In this document: positions 1-8,678 of the stretch, one piece after another
Layout of the letters: each line of letters starts with the position of its first letter
Numbering within the stretch: the stretch's first letter is position 1
Assembly (NCBI GenBank): GCA_964421565.1
Contig: CAYQXJ010000016.1
Span: forward strand, 1-64,000
Reading direction: 5' to 3'
Source of the DNA: CAYQXJ01 sp964421565
GTDB lineage: Bacteria > Planctomycetota > Brocadiia > SM23-32
DNA length: 64,000 nucleotides
The notes under the pieces: generated by a model
Told to the model about the DNA's origin: nothing
What the model saw: only the letters and a program-made list of their open reading frames with translations
Database searches by the model: none
Made by a program: the position numbers and the translations under genes

Positions 1-207
1 CAAGGAGACGAGATTCCTCCGGGAGGGCATGGTCCCCATCGGCGCGAAGGTGTTTGCGGGGAGAGGATTGGGGATTCGGGCCCGCACTGGGCCGCGCGCA
101 GGCTGCCCGCCATGGATGCGCCCTGTGCCGGGGGCGAGCGGCGCGCCCGGGCCGGAAGGGCTGCCCGCTGCCAGCCTTGCGCGCTGATCACTGAGGCGCC
201 GGTCGGC
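1..207. other. Left flank, no recognised gene
   Basis: No recognisable gene lies here. The second plus-strand frame is open from the left edge to a TGA at 185-187, so the last 61 codons of a gene entering from the left are possible, but the translation is low-complexity and matches nothing I know. A promoter for the next operon follows at 208. Confidence 0.4.
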
Positions 208-236
208 TTGCCGACTGGCCGGGGCTCTGGTATAGT
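208..236 (+). promoter_or_regulatory. Sigma-70-type promoter of the NDK-like operon
   Basis: TTGCCG at 208-213, a 17-bp spacer and TATAGT at 231-236. Transcription would start near 243, about 90 bases before the chosen start of the NDK-like gene. Confidence 0.6.
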
Positions 237-332
237 GCGCGCCTGGCCGTATCGTGTTCGGACCGCCGGTTCGCACGCGCGGCGTCGGCGTCCCACCCAA
301 CGATGATTGCCCCGCAGGAGACGAGAAGCGAG

Positions 333-1787
333 ATGACGCAGCCCGGCACAGCAGGTGACGAGCTGGCCTATGCCCTGGTTACGCCCTATAGCCTGCACAA
401 GAGCCGCACGGGCGGCATACTGGCACGGCTGCTGTGGGCGAACGTGAAGCTGGTGGCCGCCCGTATGTACGCCCCGCGTCCGGGCTCCTCCTTCATCAGG
501 GATTACTGCGATGCCATCTACGACCCGCAGGAGAGCAGCGTGCCCCTGCGGTATCAGCGCCTGCTGATAGACTACATCGTCAAGAACTTCGGTCGGCCGA
601 ACGTGCGCGGCATCAGCAACCGGCTGGCGGTGCTGGTGTTTCGGGGACCGAATGCCCAGGCGGAGATCGCCGATGCTGTCGGTCACCTGACGCAGCATGT
701 GCGTGGAGACGATGTGCGGGGGACGTACGGCGACTTCTTCAGCGAGGACCTGCAGCAGTGGCGCGATGCGCCGATCTACGAGGAGAGGCGCCGGCTGCTG
801 GACAGGTACGAGGCCCTGCAGGAGGTGCAGGTGCCGATCCGCCACAACGATTTCTTCGAGCCCGCTGCGCTGACCGGGCGCACGCCGCAGATGAACCGGG
901 ACCACCTGGACATCTTCCGCCGCTACGCATATAGCGATGGCGGTTTTGTGCTGGACGCTATCGAGGGGCTCGACCCGCGCGACACCGAGACTTCCATGGT
1001 GATACTGAAGCCGGAGAGCTTCCGCCACCGCAATCCACTGCCGGGCAACCTGATCGACTTCTTCGCCCGAACCGGCATGTACATAACGGCCACCAAGGTG
1101 CTGGAGATGGATGTGGACAAGGCTCAGGAGTTCTACGGGCTGAAGATACCCCAGTTCCGCCGGCAGTTGAAGGGAATGGTGGCCGAGCGGGCGCGCCAGA
1201 TCGTGGCGCGGGCCCGGGCCCTTAGCGAGGAGGCGGTGCGACGACTGGGGGCCCCCGCCGCGGAGGCCACAAGACCGCAGGCCGCACTGGAACTGACCCG
1301 CCAGGTCGAGCGCCTGTTCGCCGATGAGCCCGAGCCCGGCCAGGTGAAACCGCGCGTGGTGCGCCGCATCTACGAGGAACTGAGCGAACGTCTGCAGGAT
1401 CTGGAACCGCAAGAGTCCCTCTACACCGAACTCGCCGAAGACCTGAAGGACGTCAACGCCCGCGCCGAGTTCAACGAACTGATTCGCTACATGACCGGGC
1501 GCGACCCGGAGACGCGGGAGCCGGTGGAGAGCGGACAGGAGGCCCTCTGCATGGCCATCCTCTACAGCGGCGATGGCGCGCTGGGGGTGATTCGCAAACG
1601 CCTGAAGGAACTGCGCGCCGTCTACGGCACCAATGTGCTGCAGAACCGCGCGCATGCGAGCGATCCGGAGGAGTTCCCTGAGAAGGAACGGGAAGTGCTC
1701 GGGATGCCTGCCTCGAAGAGCGGCGAGAGCCGGCCGTGCGACCTTGAAAGGGTTGTCGATGAGTTCTACGGACCCGTGCAGGACTAA
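333..1787 (+). CDS. Nucleoside diphosphate kinase-like protein with two NDK-like domains
   Basis: This 484-residue protein is about three times the length of a normal NDK (about 140 residues), which makes NTPs from NDPs through a phosphohistidine. The first NDK-like half (about residues 12-140) has the opening strand (ALVTPYS) and an IRGDFG-like element (VRGTYGDF) but no histidine motif. The second half opens with MVILKPES (about 222-229), carries an insertion of about 130 charged, helical residues, and ends with NRAHASDPEE, matching the active-site N-x-x-H-G-S-D element with His about 441. ATG 333 is chosen; the in-frame ATG at 303 has no ribosome site. It heads an operon with the hydrolase 24 bp downstream. 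The family assignment rests on motifs; activity is unproven. Confidence 0.7.
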   Translation: MTQPGTAGDELAYALVTPYSLHKSRTGGILARLLWANVKLVAARMYAPRPGSSFIRDYCDAIYDPQESSVPLRYQRLLIDYIVKNFGRPNVRGISNRLAVLVFRGPNAQAEIADAVGHLTQHVRGDDVRGTYGDFFSEDLQQWRDAPIYEERRRLLDRYEALQEVQVPIRHNDFFEPAALTGRTPQMNRDHLDIFRRYAYSDGGFVLDAIEGLDPRDTETSMVILKPESFRHRNPLPGNLIDFFARTGMYITATKVLEMDVDKAQEFYGLKIPQFRRQLKGMVAERARQIVARARALSEEAVRRLGAPAAEATRPQAALELTRQVERLFADEPEPGQVKPRVVRRIYEELSERLQDLEPQESLYTELAEDLKDVNARAEFNELIRYMTGRDPETREPVESGQEALCMAILYSGDGALGVIRKRLKELRAVYGTNVLQNRAHASDPEEFPEKEREVLGMPASKSGESRPCDLERVVDEFYGPVQD

Positions 1788-1811
1788 CCGCGCAGGGGGT
1801 GTGCCGCCACC

Positions 1812-2456
1812 GTGAACGTCGAACGCCTGGAAGTTGGCCCCCTCGGAACGAACGCTTACATCGTCCGCGAGGAGAGCGGGCAGGGCGTCGTGATCGATCC
1901 GGGGGGGGACGCCCCTCGGCTGATCGAGCATTGCCGGCACGGACAGGTGGCGGTGCAGTGCATCATCAACACTCACGCCCATGCGGACCACGTGGCTGCC
2001 AACGCCGAGATGAAGGAGGCTTTCCCCGACGCCATGCTCTGCATCGGCCGGGGCGACGCCGACCGCCTGACCGACCCCCGGGGTAACCTGTCCGCCATGT
2101 TCGGCGCCTGCCACACCGGCCCGAAAGCGGACATCCTGCTGGATGAGGGGGGCACGGTGGAGTTCGGCTCCGTGGCGCTGCGGGTGCTGCAGACGCCCGG
2201 CCACACGCCGGGCAGCATCTGCCTGCTGGCCGAGGAGGCCGATCCGCCGCAGCTTTTCTGCGGCGACCTGGTCTTCTGCGGCGGAGTGGGACGCACGGAC
2301 TTCCCCGGGGGAGACTGGCAGCAACTGCTGGATTCCATTCGCCGCAATGTCCTGTGTCTGCCCGACGAAACATTGCTCTGGCCGGGCCACGGTCCGCAGA
2401 CAACCGTCGGGCGCGAGCGTCGAACGAATCCCTATCTGCGCCAGGGCTCCCTGTAG
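1812..2456 (+). CDS. MBL-fold metallo-hydrolase, glyoxalase II-like
   Basis: A 214-residue cytosolic metallo-beta-lactamase-fold hydrolase. The complete di-metal set is visible: THAHADH (His55, His57, Asp59, His60), PGHTPG (His131), CGDLVF (Asp152) and PGHGP (His193). This pattern is typical of glyoxalase II-like thioesterases (hydroxyacylglutathione hydrolase and relatives). The length is shorter than true glyoxalase II (about 250), so the thiol substrate is unknown. The start is GTG. It lies 24 bp after the NDK-like gene and 20 bp before purH, so the three are probably cotranscribed. Confidence 0.85.
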   Translation: MNVERLEVGPLGTNAYIVREESGQGVVIDPGGDAPRLIEHCRHGQVAVQCIINTHAHADHVAANAEMKEAFPDAMLCIGRGDADRLTDPRGNLSAMFGACHTGPKADILLDEGGTVEFGSVALRVLQTPGHTPGSICLLAEEADPPQLFCGDLVFCGGVGRTDFPGGDWQQLLDSIRRNVLCLPDETLLWPGHGPQTTVGRERRTNPYLRQGSL

Positions 2457-2476
2457 CACTCGAGGAGGTGAGGGCG

Positions 2477-4051
2477 GTGGCGAAGATCCGGACCGCCGTG
2501 CTGAGCGTGGCCGATAAGACCGGTCTGCCCGAGTTCGCCCAACGGCTGGCGGGCCTCGGGATTGAGTTGATCGGCACGCACGGCACAGCTCGGGCGCTGC
2601 GGGAGCACGGCGTCGCTACCCAGGAGGTCTCGGAGTACACCGGATTCCCGAACATCCTGGACGGCGAGGTCAGGATGCTTCATCCGAAGTTGCACGCCGG
2701 CCTGCTCGCCATGCGCGAGGAGGCCGAACACCGCCGCCAGATGGAGGAGCACGGCATCCGGGCCATCGACATGGTTGTGGTCAACCTCTACCCCCACATC
2801 AGCGCGCTCTCGGAGTCCGCCCTCGACCTCGGCAGGGCCCTGGAGACCATCGACATCGGTGGGCCAACCCTTGTGCGTTCGGCTGCGAAGAACTACACGC
2901 ACGTTGCCGTGGTGGCCAGCCCCGCCGAGTACGACAGATTGGCAGAGGAACTTGAGCAGCACGGAGCATGCCTGAGCGAAGAGACGCACCTGCGGCTCGC
3001 CGTGGCGGCTTTCCGCCATACGGCGCATTACGACTGTGCCATCGCCGATTACCTGTCCGCCCTGCAGCGGGGCCGCGGCCGAATGCCCGAACGACTGGTG
3101 ACGGAGTACTTGCGGCAGCGAGAACTGCCGCACGGCGAGAACCCTCACCAGCGTGCCACCCTTTACCTGGCCGAGGGCTGCACCGAACCGTCCGCAAGCG
3201 CAGCCAGGCACGTGGCAGGTACGGAGCCGGACTTCGCAGCCCTGCTGGACCTCGATGTCGGTGCTCGCGTCATCAAGGAATTAGACCGGCCGAGCGTTGT
3301 GCTGACTGCACACGCGAATCCTGTGGCGGGCGCGACGGCTGACTCTGTGCGCGAGGCTCTGGAGCGCGCCGTCGGGGCGTGCTGCGCCGGTGCGCCGAAG
3401 GCCCTTGTGGCCAACCGGCCGGTCGACTATCACGCTGCCGGCGCCTTCAGCGAGCTGTTGGGCTCTGGCGGTTCCTTCGCTCTGTTGGCGCCGGCGTTCG
3501 CGCCGGACGCGGTGGCCGTCCTGACCCGCCAGGGGGCAGTCTCGCGCCTATCGCTGATGGAAGCCGGCCCGCTGGCCCTCTCGCACGTCAACCAGCACGC
3601 CTCATCCTTCAGCCACCTGACGGGCGGGCTGCTGGTGCAGGATCGCGACCTGGTCAGCTTTGATCGCGCGACCGCCAGCGTGTTGGCCGGCTCGGTGGCC
3701 GATGAACAGTGGTGCGACATGTGCCTGGCGACGGCATGCTGCAAGCACGCCCACTCTTGCGCGGCCACCCTGGTGCGCGACGGCGCGGTGGTCGGGTTTG
3801 CCTACAGCATGTCCGAGCTCGCTCTGGCGGCGCATGCTGCGCTACAGTGGGCCGGGGCGGCCTGCCGCGGCTGCGTGCTTGCGCTGGACGGGGGCGATCT
3901 GCCGGCCGCAGCCCTGACTGCGGCGGCTCAAGCTGGCGTCTCGGGGGTGGTCATCTCGCCTGCAGGCGAAACGGCCGCCGAGTTGGTGGACGCAGCCCAG
4001 AAGGCCGGTCTCTGCCTGGTGGCGGCTGGCGCGCAGCACCTGCGGCATTGA
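2477..4051 (+). CDS. purH: PurH-like IMP cyclohydrolase with a degenerate AICAR transformylase domain
   Basis: This is a 524-residue homologue of PurH, which normally performs the last two steps of IMP synthesis: AICAR formylation with 10-formyl-THF, then cyclisation. GTG 2477 is chosen because AGGAGG sits 8 bp upstream. The N-terminal cyclohydrolase domain keeps ADKTGL, TGFPNILDG, NLYP (Tyr105), IDIGGP (Asp126) and AAKN (Lys138), but the usual KTLHP is RMLHP (Lys66 to Arg). The C-terminal transformylase domain keeps GENPHQ, but the catalytic Lys-His pair is Ala278-His279, the SNA asparagine is Cys428, and the SDAFFPF and PGGSxRD motifs are missing. The fold is present; formylation is doubtful. 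A glycosyltransferase follows 13 bp downstream. Confidence 0.85.
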   Translation: MAKIRTAVLSVADKTGLPEFAQRLAGLGIELIGTHGTARALREHGVATQEVSEYTGFPNILDGEVRMLHPKLHAGLLAMREEAEHRRQMEEHGIRAIDMVVVNLYPHISALSESALDLGRALETIDIGGPTLVRSAAKNYTHVAVVASPAEYDRLAEELEQHGACLSEETHLRLAVAAFRHTAHYDCAIADYLSALQRGRGRMPERLVTEYLRQRELPHGENPHQRATLYLAEGCTEPSASAARHVAGTEPDFAALLDLDVGARVIKELDRPSVVLTAHANPVAGATADSVREALERAVGACCAGAPKALVANRPVDYHAAGAFSELLGSGGSFALLAPAFAPDAVAVLTRQGAVSRLSLMEAGPLALSHVNQHASSFSHLTGGLLVQDRDLVSFDRATASVLAGSVADEQWCDMCLATACCKHAHSCAATLVRDGAVVGFAYSMSELALAAHAALQWAGAACRGCVLALDGGDLPAAALTAAAQAGVSGVVISPAGETAAELVDAAQKAGLCLVAAGAQHLRH

Positions 4052-4064
4052 CACGGGACGGCCG

Positions 4065-5222
4065 ATGGGACCCACGACAGAGCCACGAGTGCTGCACCTT
4101 GACGAACAGCGGGGATGGCGCGGCGGCGAGCAGCAGATGCTCTACCTGGCCGAGGGGCTGAAGCGTCGGGGAATCCGGACGGCCATCGCCGTGCAGCCGG
4201 GCGTGCCGGCCGTGCGAAAGTGCCGCGAGGCCGCCCTGAACGTGCACGAGATGCCCATGCGCGGCGAGTTCGACCTGCTGGCCGCCGCGGCCATCGCACG
4301 GCTCGCCCGGCATGGGCGCTACAACATACTGCACGCGCACACCGCACATGCCCACTCCCTGGCGCTACTGGCCGCTTACCTCTTCCCCGGCCGCTGCCGG
4401 GTGGTCGCCCACCGCCGGATCGAGTACGCAGTTGGACAGTGGTTCTTCGGGCTCGGCAGGCTGAAGTACCTGCTCGGCGTGCACGCGTATGTCGCTATCA
4501 GCAAAAGGGTTAAGGAAACCTTGATCGAAGCCGGCGTGCCCGAGTGGCGAGTGTTTGTCGTCCACAGTGTCACTCGCCCCGAACGGTTCATCCACGCCTC
4601 GCCCGAGCCCGGTATGCGCAACGAGCTGGGCATCCCGCCCGATGCCTTCGTCGTCGGTAACATCGGCGCGCTGGTAGGCCACAAGGACCACCGCAACCTG
4701 CTGGAGGCATGCCGCATTGTGCGCGACCGCTTCGCGGACACCTGGGTCGTCATCGTGGGCGAGGGCCCCCTGCGCGACGCCATACGCGCGCGTGCGCAGC
4801 ACCTGCACATGGACGACCGGCTCGTGCTGACCGGTTTCCGGTGGGACATACCGCAACTGATCCGTATGTTCGATCTATTCGCCCTGAGCAGCTCTGAAGA
4901 GGGCCTCTGCAGCACGCTGCTCGAGGTGGCGGCCGGCGGCTGCCCCATCGTGGCCACCGATGCCGGCGGCGTGCGCGAGGCCGTGCTGCCGGAGCGGACC
5001 GGCATCGTCGTGCCAATCCGCAGCCCTCAGGCACTCGCCCACGGCATGATGCGCCTGCGTGAGAACCCCGACGAGGCGCAGCGCTTCGTGCGCCGAGGCC
5101 GCGAACGTGTCGTGCGCCACTTCAACCCCGACGTTCTCACCGAGCGGACACTCGCGGTCTATCGCCGAGTGCTCGCCGATCGGGTCAACGGAGAGCATGC
5201 GGCGGGCTGGTGCATGGACTGA
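4065..5222 (+). CDS. Glycosyltransferase family 4
   Basis: A 385-residue GT-B glycosyltransferase with no signal peptide or membrane segment. The N-terminal half has the GGEQQ-like acceptor-domain start (RGGEQQMLYLAEGL) seen in GT4 enzymes. The C-terminal nucleotide-sugar domain has VGNIGALVGHKDH, VGEGPLRD, LTGFRWD and the EX7E-type element SSSEEGLCSTLLEVAAGG. Enzymes of this kind act on lipid-linked saccharides, LPS or exopolysaccharide, but the sugar and acceptor cannot be read from sequence. It is the last gene of the plus-strand run and converges with the DUF2851 gene. Confidence 0.85.
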   Translation: MGPTTEPRVLHLDEQRGWRGGEQQMLYLAEGLKRRGIRTAIAVQPGVPAVRKCREAALNVHEMPMRGEFDLLAAAAIARLARHGRYNILHAHTAHAHSLALLAAYLFPGRCRVVAHRRIEYAVGQWFFGLGRLKYLLGVHAYVAISKRVKETLIEAGVPEWRVFVVHSVTRPERFIHASPEPGMRNELGIPPDAFVVGNIGALVGHKDHRNLLEACRIVRDRFADTWVVIVGEGPLRDAIRARAQHLHMDDRLVLTGFRWDIPQLIRMFDLFALSSSEEGLCSTLLEVAAGGCPIVATDAGGVREAVLPERTGIVVPIRSPQALAHGMMRLRENPDEAQRFVRRGRERVVRHFNPDVLTERTLAVYRRVLADRVNGEHAAGWCMD

Positions 5223-5241
5223 AGCCCGCCGGGGTGGGCTT
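5222..5241. terminator. Short hairpin between convergent genes
   Basis: AAGCCC at 5222-5227 pairs with GGGCTT at 5236-5241 across an 8-base loop. There is no clear T run, so termination function is only suggested by its position between convergent genes. Confidence 0.3.
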
Positions 5242-5261
5242 ACCGCGGGGACAACCGCCGG

Positions 5262-6830
5262 TCAGAGGGCGGCCAGCCGGCGGCCGGACCGGTGCGCCAG
5301 GTACACCACGCAACCCGTGCAACCCCCCTCGCCGCGGCAACAGTCGCGGTGGACCTGGTGCAGGCCCTGCTGGCGGCGCAGCGAGTGCACCACGGCGCGC
5401 GCCTGGTCCCGTCCGCCGAACATCACGCTCTCCATGCGCCGCGTGACGGTGTTGTCCGGCTGGCGCGGCATGCCACGCCATAGTGCATGCAGGCGCACCG
5501 TAAGTTGTTCATCACCGGTCACTTGCGCGTGAGCCAACAGCAACGGGATCAGGACGTCGACCACGATCTTAGTGCCCCGGCTGGCGCCCACCAGTGCGCG
5601 CGCAGCCGCGGTGCGGGGACCGCCCAGCTTATAGTGGTGAGACCAGTAAGGGTGCTGCAGCCGCGTCAGCTCCTCTATCAGGGCCGCTCGCAGGGCCGTG
5701 TCGAGCCGCTGGCGGGGGGCCGGCTGAGTGGCGTTCATCACGCGCAGGAACCGGGCGAACAGGCCATCCGCCAGATTCTCCGCGCAGAGCAGCGCGAGGG
5801 CGGCGATGCGGCGACCGGGGTAGTTGACGGGGCGGGTGCCGCCGAACCGCCAGTGCTCGCGGCTCAGCGTGACTTCATCGGGCGGCATGCCGGGCAGCGA
5901 GCACGCTCGCAGCAGGCGCGCCCGGTACTGGCGCGCTTCGTCATCCCAGTCGGCGCCCTCGTCGGCCAGGAACCCGGCGGCCCGAAACATCGCCGCCTCT
6001 ATACGCAGCGCAGCGTCGCGTTGCGAGCAGCCGGGCGGCACCGATGCCCGCAGTTCGCGCATGGGCAGCAGGCCGGCCAATTGCATAAAGGGCATGCGGT
6101 TATTCTTATACCCGAGCGCCTCGGCGATGCGCTCGTAGAGCACCTGGTCGCGGGAGTGATTCTGGAGCAGTTCGGCCAGTCCCCTGGCCCGGTTCAGCAC
6201 GCGGTGGTCGCCGGCGGCGTCGAGCAACCTGCCCAGCCACTCGGGCTGAAGCTGCCCCTCGCGCAGCGCGGCGCCGCAGAAGCGGCCCTCGACTGCCGTC
6301 CAATCGTCCTCGGTCTTCTGCCGTTCCGGTTCGACCAGGTCGACCAGGTCCTCCATGTCCTCCTCTACAAAGCGGCTCAGCGTGATCTGGGGTATCTGCC
6401 GGTCGTCCGCTGTAGTGGCGGCTTGCTGCGGGCGGTCGTTCCACATCACCACGTGCAGCGCCACGTCGTTGTACTCCGGCTGCAGGTGGTGCCCGTGAGC
6501 GCGCCATCCGCTGGCGACGGTGTGCACTTCCACATCGCCGACCACGCGGCCGCTGCCCTCCAGCAGGAACTCGGCCCGCACGAAGTCCGGCCCGCCCTCC
6601 ACGTTCCACCAGCCGGGGGATACCACCTCGACGCGGCGCCCATCGTCGGTGGTCAGCTCATCGGGCGGGAAGTGGGCGCCGAACCAGATGCAGCGCACAA
6701 TCTCCTCGCGCACGCTACGGCCGGCCTGCCCATAGGCGCCGGGGCGCTCACCGATCTGCTCGGCGAACTCCTTCAGCAGACGGCTGTATGCGTCGCTGAA
6801 GCTGCCTGCGCACCCGCTGGCAGAGGCCAT
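5262..6830 (-). CDS. DUF2851 family protein
   Basis: A 522-residue cytosolic protein matching DUF2851, a family of unknown function. The family pattern is clear near the N-terminus: EEIVRCIWFG, the dipeptide-rich PGWWNVEGGPDF, GDVEVHTVASGWRAHGH and the following ALHVVMWND. These acidic and histidine-rich elements resemble a metal or nuclease-like site, but no activity is established. The C-terminus has four cysteines (CC, then CTGC). It lies 26 bp downstream of the EF-P gene on the same strand and is probably cotranscribed with it. Confidence 0.8.
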   Translation of the reverse strand: MASASGCAGSFSDAYSRLLKEFAEQIGERPGAYGQAGRSVREEIVRCIWFGAHFPPDELTTDDGRRVEVVSPGWWNVEGGPDFVRAEFLLEGSGRVVGDVEVHTVASGWRAHGHHLQPEYNDVALHVVMWNDRPQQAATTADDRQIPQITLSRFVEEDMEDLVDLVEPERQKTEDDWTAVEGRFCGAALREGQLQPEWLGRLLDAAGDHRVLNRARGLAELLQNHSRDQVLYERIAEALGYKNNRMPFMQLAGLLPMRELRASVPPGCSQRDAALRIEAAMFRAAGFLADEGADWDDEARQYRARLLRACSLPGMPPDEVTLSREHWRFGGTRPVNYPGRRIAALALLCAENLADGLFARFLRVMNATQPAPRQRLDTALRAALIEELTRLQHPYWSHHYKLGGPRTAAARALVGASRGTKIVVDVLIPLLLAHAQVTGDEQLTVRLHALWRGMPRQPDNTVTRRMESVMFGGRDQARAVVHSLRRQQGLHQVHRDCCRGEGGCTGCVVYLAHRSGRRLAAL

Positions 6831-6856
6831 CTCTTTTCCCTCGCTGCGGCCGCCCT

Positions 6857-7414
6857 TCAGGCACGGCCCAGGAACTCGCCCGTCCGCGTGTCGACCTGCA
6901 CCTTCTCGCCTTCGCTTATATGGCCGGGCACCTTCACCGTGAGCCCCGTCTCGAGCGTGGCGGGCTTAGTCACGGTGGTGGCGGTGTCTCCCCGCACTGC
7001 CGGATCGGTCTTCGTCACCTGCAGAGTCACGGCCGCCGGCAGCTCAACACCGATCACCTTGCCCTCGTGCATCTGGAAAGTGACTTCCTGGTTGTACGCG
7101 AGGTAGGGCAGGGCTTGCTCTATGACGGCCTCGCCGATGTGCATTTGCTCGCCGCTCGCCGGCTCCATGAACACGTAGCTGGGACCGTCCTGGTAAAGGT
7201 ATTCCATCCGGCGCGACTCGATGAAAGCACGGTCCACATCATCGCTGGAGGAGAAGCGGTTCTGCTCGACGTGGCCGTCCTCCACGTTCTGGAGCTTCAT
7301 CTGGATGTAGGCGCCCTTCTTCCCGATGAAGGTCTGCTGAGTGTCCAGCACCTTCCATAACTCGCCTCGCCAGGTGATGACGTTGCCCTTCTTGATCTGC
7401 ACGGCGCGCGGCAT
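6857..7414 (-). CDS. efp: Elongation factor P
   Basis: A 185-residue EF-P, which binds ribosomes stalled at polyproline stretches. All three domains are present: the N-terminal KOW-like domain (1-65), the OB domain (LYQDGPSYVFM onward) and the C-terminal OB domain ending VDTRTGEFLGRA, with the family signature KVPGHISEGEKVQVDT. The loop that is normally modified reads IGKKGAYI (residues 30-37) with Lys32 at the tip, instead of the usual PGKGGA or PGRGGA. A promoter is predicted at 7581-7610. No EF-P modification gene (epmA, earP, ymfI) is seen nearby. Confidence 0.93.
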   Translation of the reverse strand: MPRAVQIKKGNVITWRGELWKVLDTQQTFIGKKGAYIQMKLQNVEDGHVEQNRFSSSDDVDRAFIESRRMEYLYQDGPSYVFMEPASGEQMHIGEAVIEQALPYLAYNQEVTFQMHEGKVIGVELPAAVTLQVTKTDPAVRGDTATTVTKPATLETGLTVKVPGHISEGEKVQVDTRTGEFLGRA

Positions 7415-7580
7415 GTCGCTTCCCTCTCTGGTGCAATCTCGGTGCAGGCGCGGGCGCCGCAGTGCGCCCGGGCGCGGGCAGCATCATACTCGCAGGACGC
7501 TCGCAATACAACCGTAGAGCACTTGTTCCGCCTCTCGAGACCTGTCCTCGCGCGCAGGTCGTAAATGGTTTTTCACCAGC

Positions 7581-7610
7581 ACTATATGGCGAAATGGGTT
7601 CGTTTTGCAA
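7581..7610 (-). promoter_or_regulatory. Sigma-70-type promoter of efp
   Basis: On the minus strand: TTGCAA (7605-7610), 18 bp, TATAGT (7581-7586). The predicted leader before efp is about 160 bases. Confidence 0.5.
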
Positions 7611-7641
7611 TGGCCCGTCTGTTGAGTTGTGGCCGTCAGCC

Positions 7642-8064
7642 TCAGCCCTCTGCGTCATTCACCTTGCGGCGGCCGCTCAGGGCCTCTGCTCCGCCCAGTA
7701 CCAGGCAGGCGAGCGACGCACCGAGCGCGATGCCCGTGAAGCCGGCAAACGATAGAATCCTGGCCTTCGTCTGTGGCCAGTTGTTCAGGCGAGCGGTGAC
7801 GTCTACGGCTTCAAGGGGCCGAACGCCGTCGCCGTCCTGCACGAAAACCTCGCCGGCGGCCAGACGCTGCTGAAGCGGCTTGCCGGCCACGAGGAGCCGG
7901 ACCCGGAGCGACGCCTCCTCAAGGCTCACAGCCATGCTGCGCGGCGTCCACCAGTTGTCACTGTCGCCGAGGTAGGCCCGCACGAAGCAGACGGCGAACT
8001 GGCTTCCGAAAACGAAGAATCCGATCAGGCCGATCAACAACAAGGCACGTGGGCGCGATCCCAT
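7642..8064 (-). CDS. Small membrane protein, unknown
   Basis: A 140-residue protein with two predicted membrane segments: one at the N-terminus (ALLLIGLIGFFVFGSQFAVCF) and one near the C-terminus (about 110-130, rich in Gly/Ala/Leu). The roughly 85 residues between them would be periplasmic. ATG 8064 is chosen because GAGGAGG lies about 7 bp upstream; an ATG 15 bases further up lacks this. I recognise no domain and make no functional claim. Confidence 0.6.
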   Translation of the reverse strand: MGSRPRALLLIGLIGFFVFGSQFAVCFVRAYLGDSDNWWTPRSMAVSLEEASLRVRLLVAGKPLQQRLAAGEVFVQDGDGVRPLEAVDVTARLNNWPQTKARILSFAGFTGIALGASLACLVLGGAEALSGRRKVNDAEG

Positions 8065-8183
8065 GGCGACCCTCCTCACCTCAAGTCAAGCATAGCTGTC
8101 TGCATGGCCGTCCGGAGGGTACAGGGAGCGCCGGGCCGGATTCAACGGCAGTTGGCTGGCATGCCATGCTCGAGGGCCTTCCC

Positions 8184-8678
8184 TCACGGGCTGGCCGTTG
8201 CGCCAGCCGCCGCACCGTCACCGTCACCGCGCCGCCGGCGCAGCCTCTCCAGTTCGTGCAGCAGGCTGGTGAACTGGTTCGTCAGGCTCACGTCGTAGCG
8301 GTTAACCAGGTGCACGATCTTCTCGAAGTGCTGCGGTTTGAAATGGCTGCGGCGACGGTCTCGAAGGTACAGGTCGGGTTCGGGTTCCCACGCCCAACGG
8401 TGGTATTGCGCCTCGGCGCGAGCGCAGCGTTCCATGCGCAGCCAGCAGAGGGCGAGCTTCGCCACCAGTGCCTCCTCTACGGTTCCCCGGGGCTCCAGAT
8501 CGGCGACGAAGCGCTGGTGCACCTGGCCCAGTTCCCGCCGGTCCAGATCGGTAAGGGCCGTGGCGAAAATGCCGTGCTTGCGGGCGTTGAGCCGGCTGAC
8601 GGCCTTGCCCTCGTCGGTCTTGACGCCCCCGCGCACGGCGTTGCGCCGGTTCGCAGCGGTCTGTCGTTCCGTCGTCAT
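8184..8678 (-). CDS. Small basic protein of the NRRNA...GK...SRLNARKHG family, unknown
   Basis: A 164-residue protein. Its N-terminus (ANRRNAVRGG, then DEGKAVSRLNARKHG) matches a widespread, often multicopy family of small proteins seen in planctomycete- and acidobacteria-like genomes, usually annotated hypothetical. The middle is helical and Arg/Glu-rich, and the C-terminus has an Arg run followed by a Gly/Ala tail. A GGGAGTG site precedes the ATG. The basic composition suggests nucleic-acid contact, but that is a guess. It is divergent from the ABC exporter gene. Confidence 0.55.
   Translation of the reverse strand: MTTERQTAANRRNAVRGGVKTDEGKAVSRLNARKHGIFATALTDLDRRELGQVHQRFVADLEPRGTVEEALVAKLALCWLRMERCARAEAQYHRWAWEPEPDLYLRDRRRSHFKPQHFEKIVHLVNRYDVSLTNQFTSLLHELERLRRRRGDGDGAAAGATASP

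Noticed and set aside
112..306. 64-codon frame before the NDK-like gene
   Set aside because: Arg/Gly/Ala-rich translation with no ribosome site, and it spans the promoter at 208-236.
5487..7106. Open plus-strand frame of 539 codons opposite the DUF2851 and EF-P genes
   Set aside because: DUF2851 and EF-P are clear on the minus strand; this frame is a GC-driven shadow.
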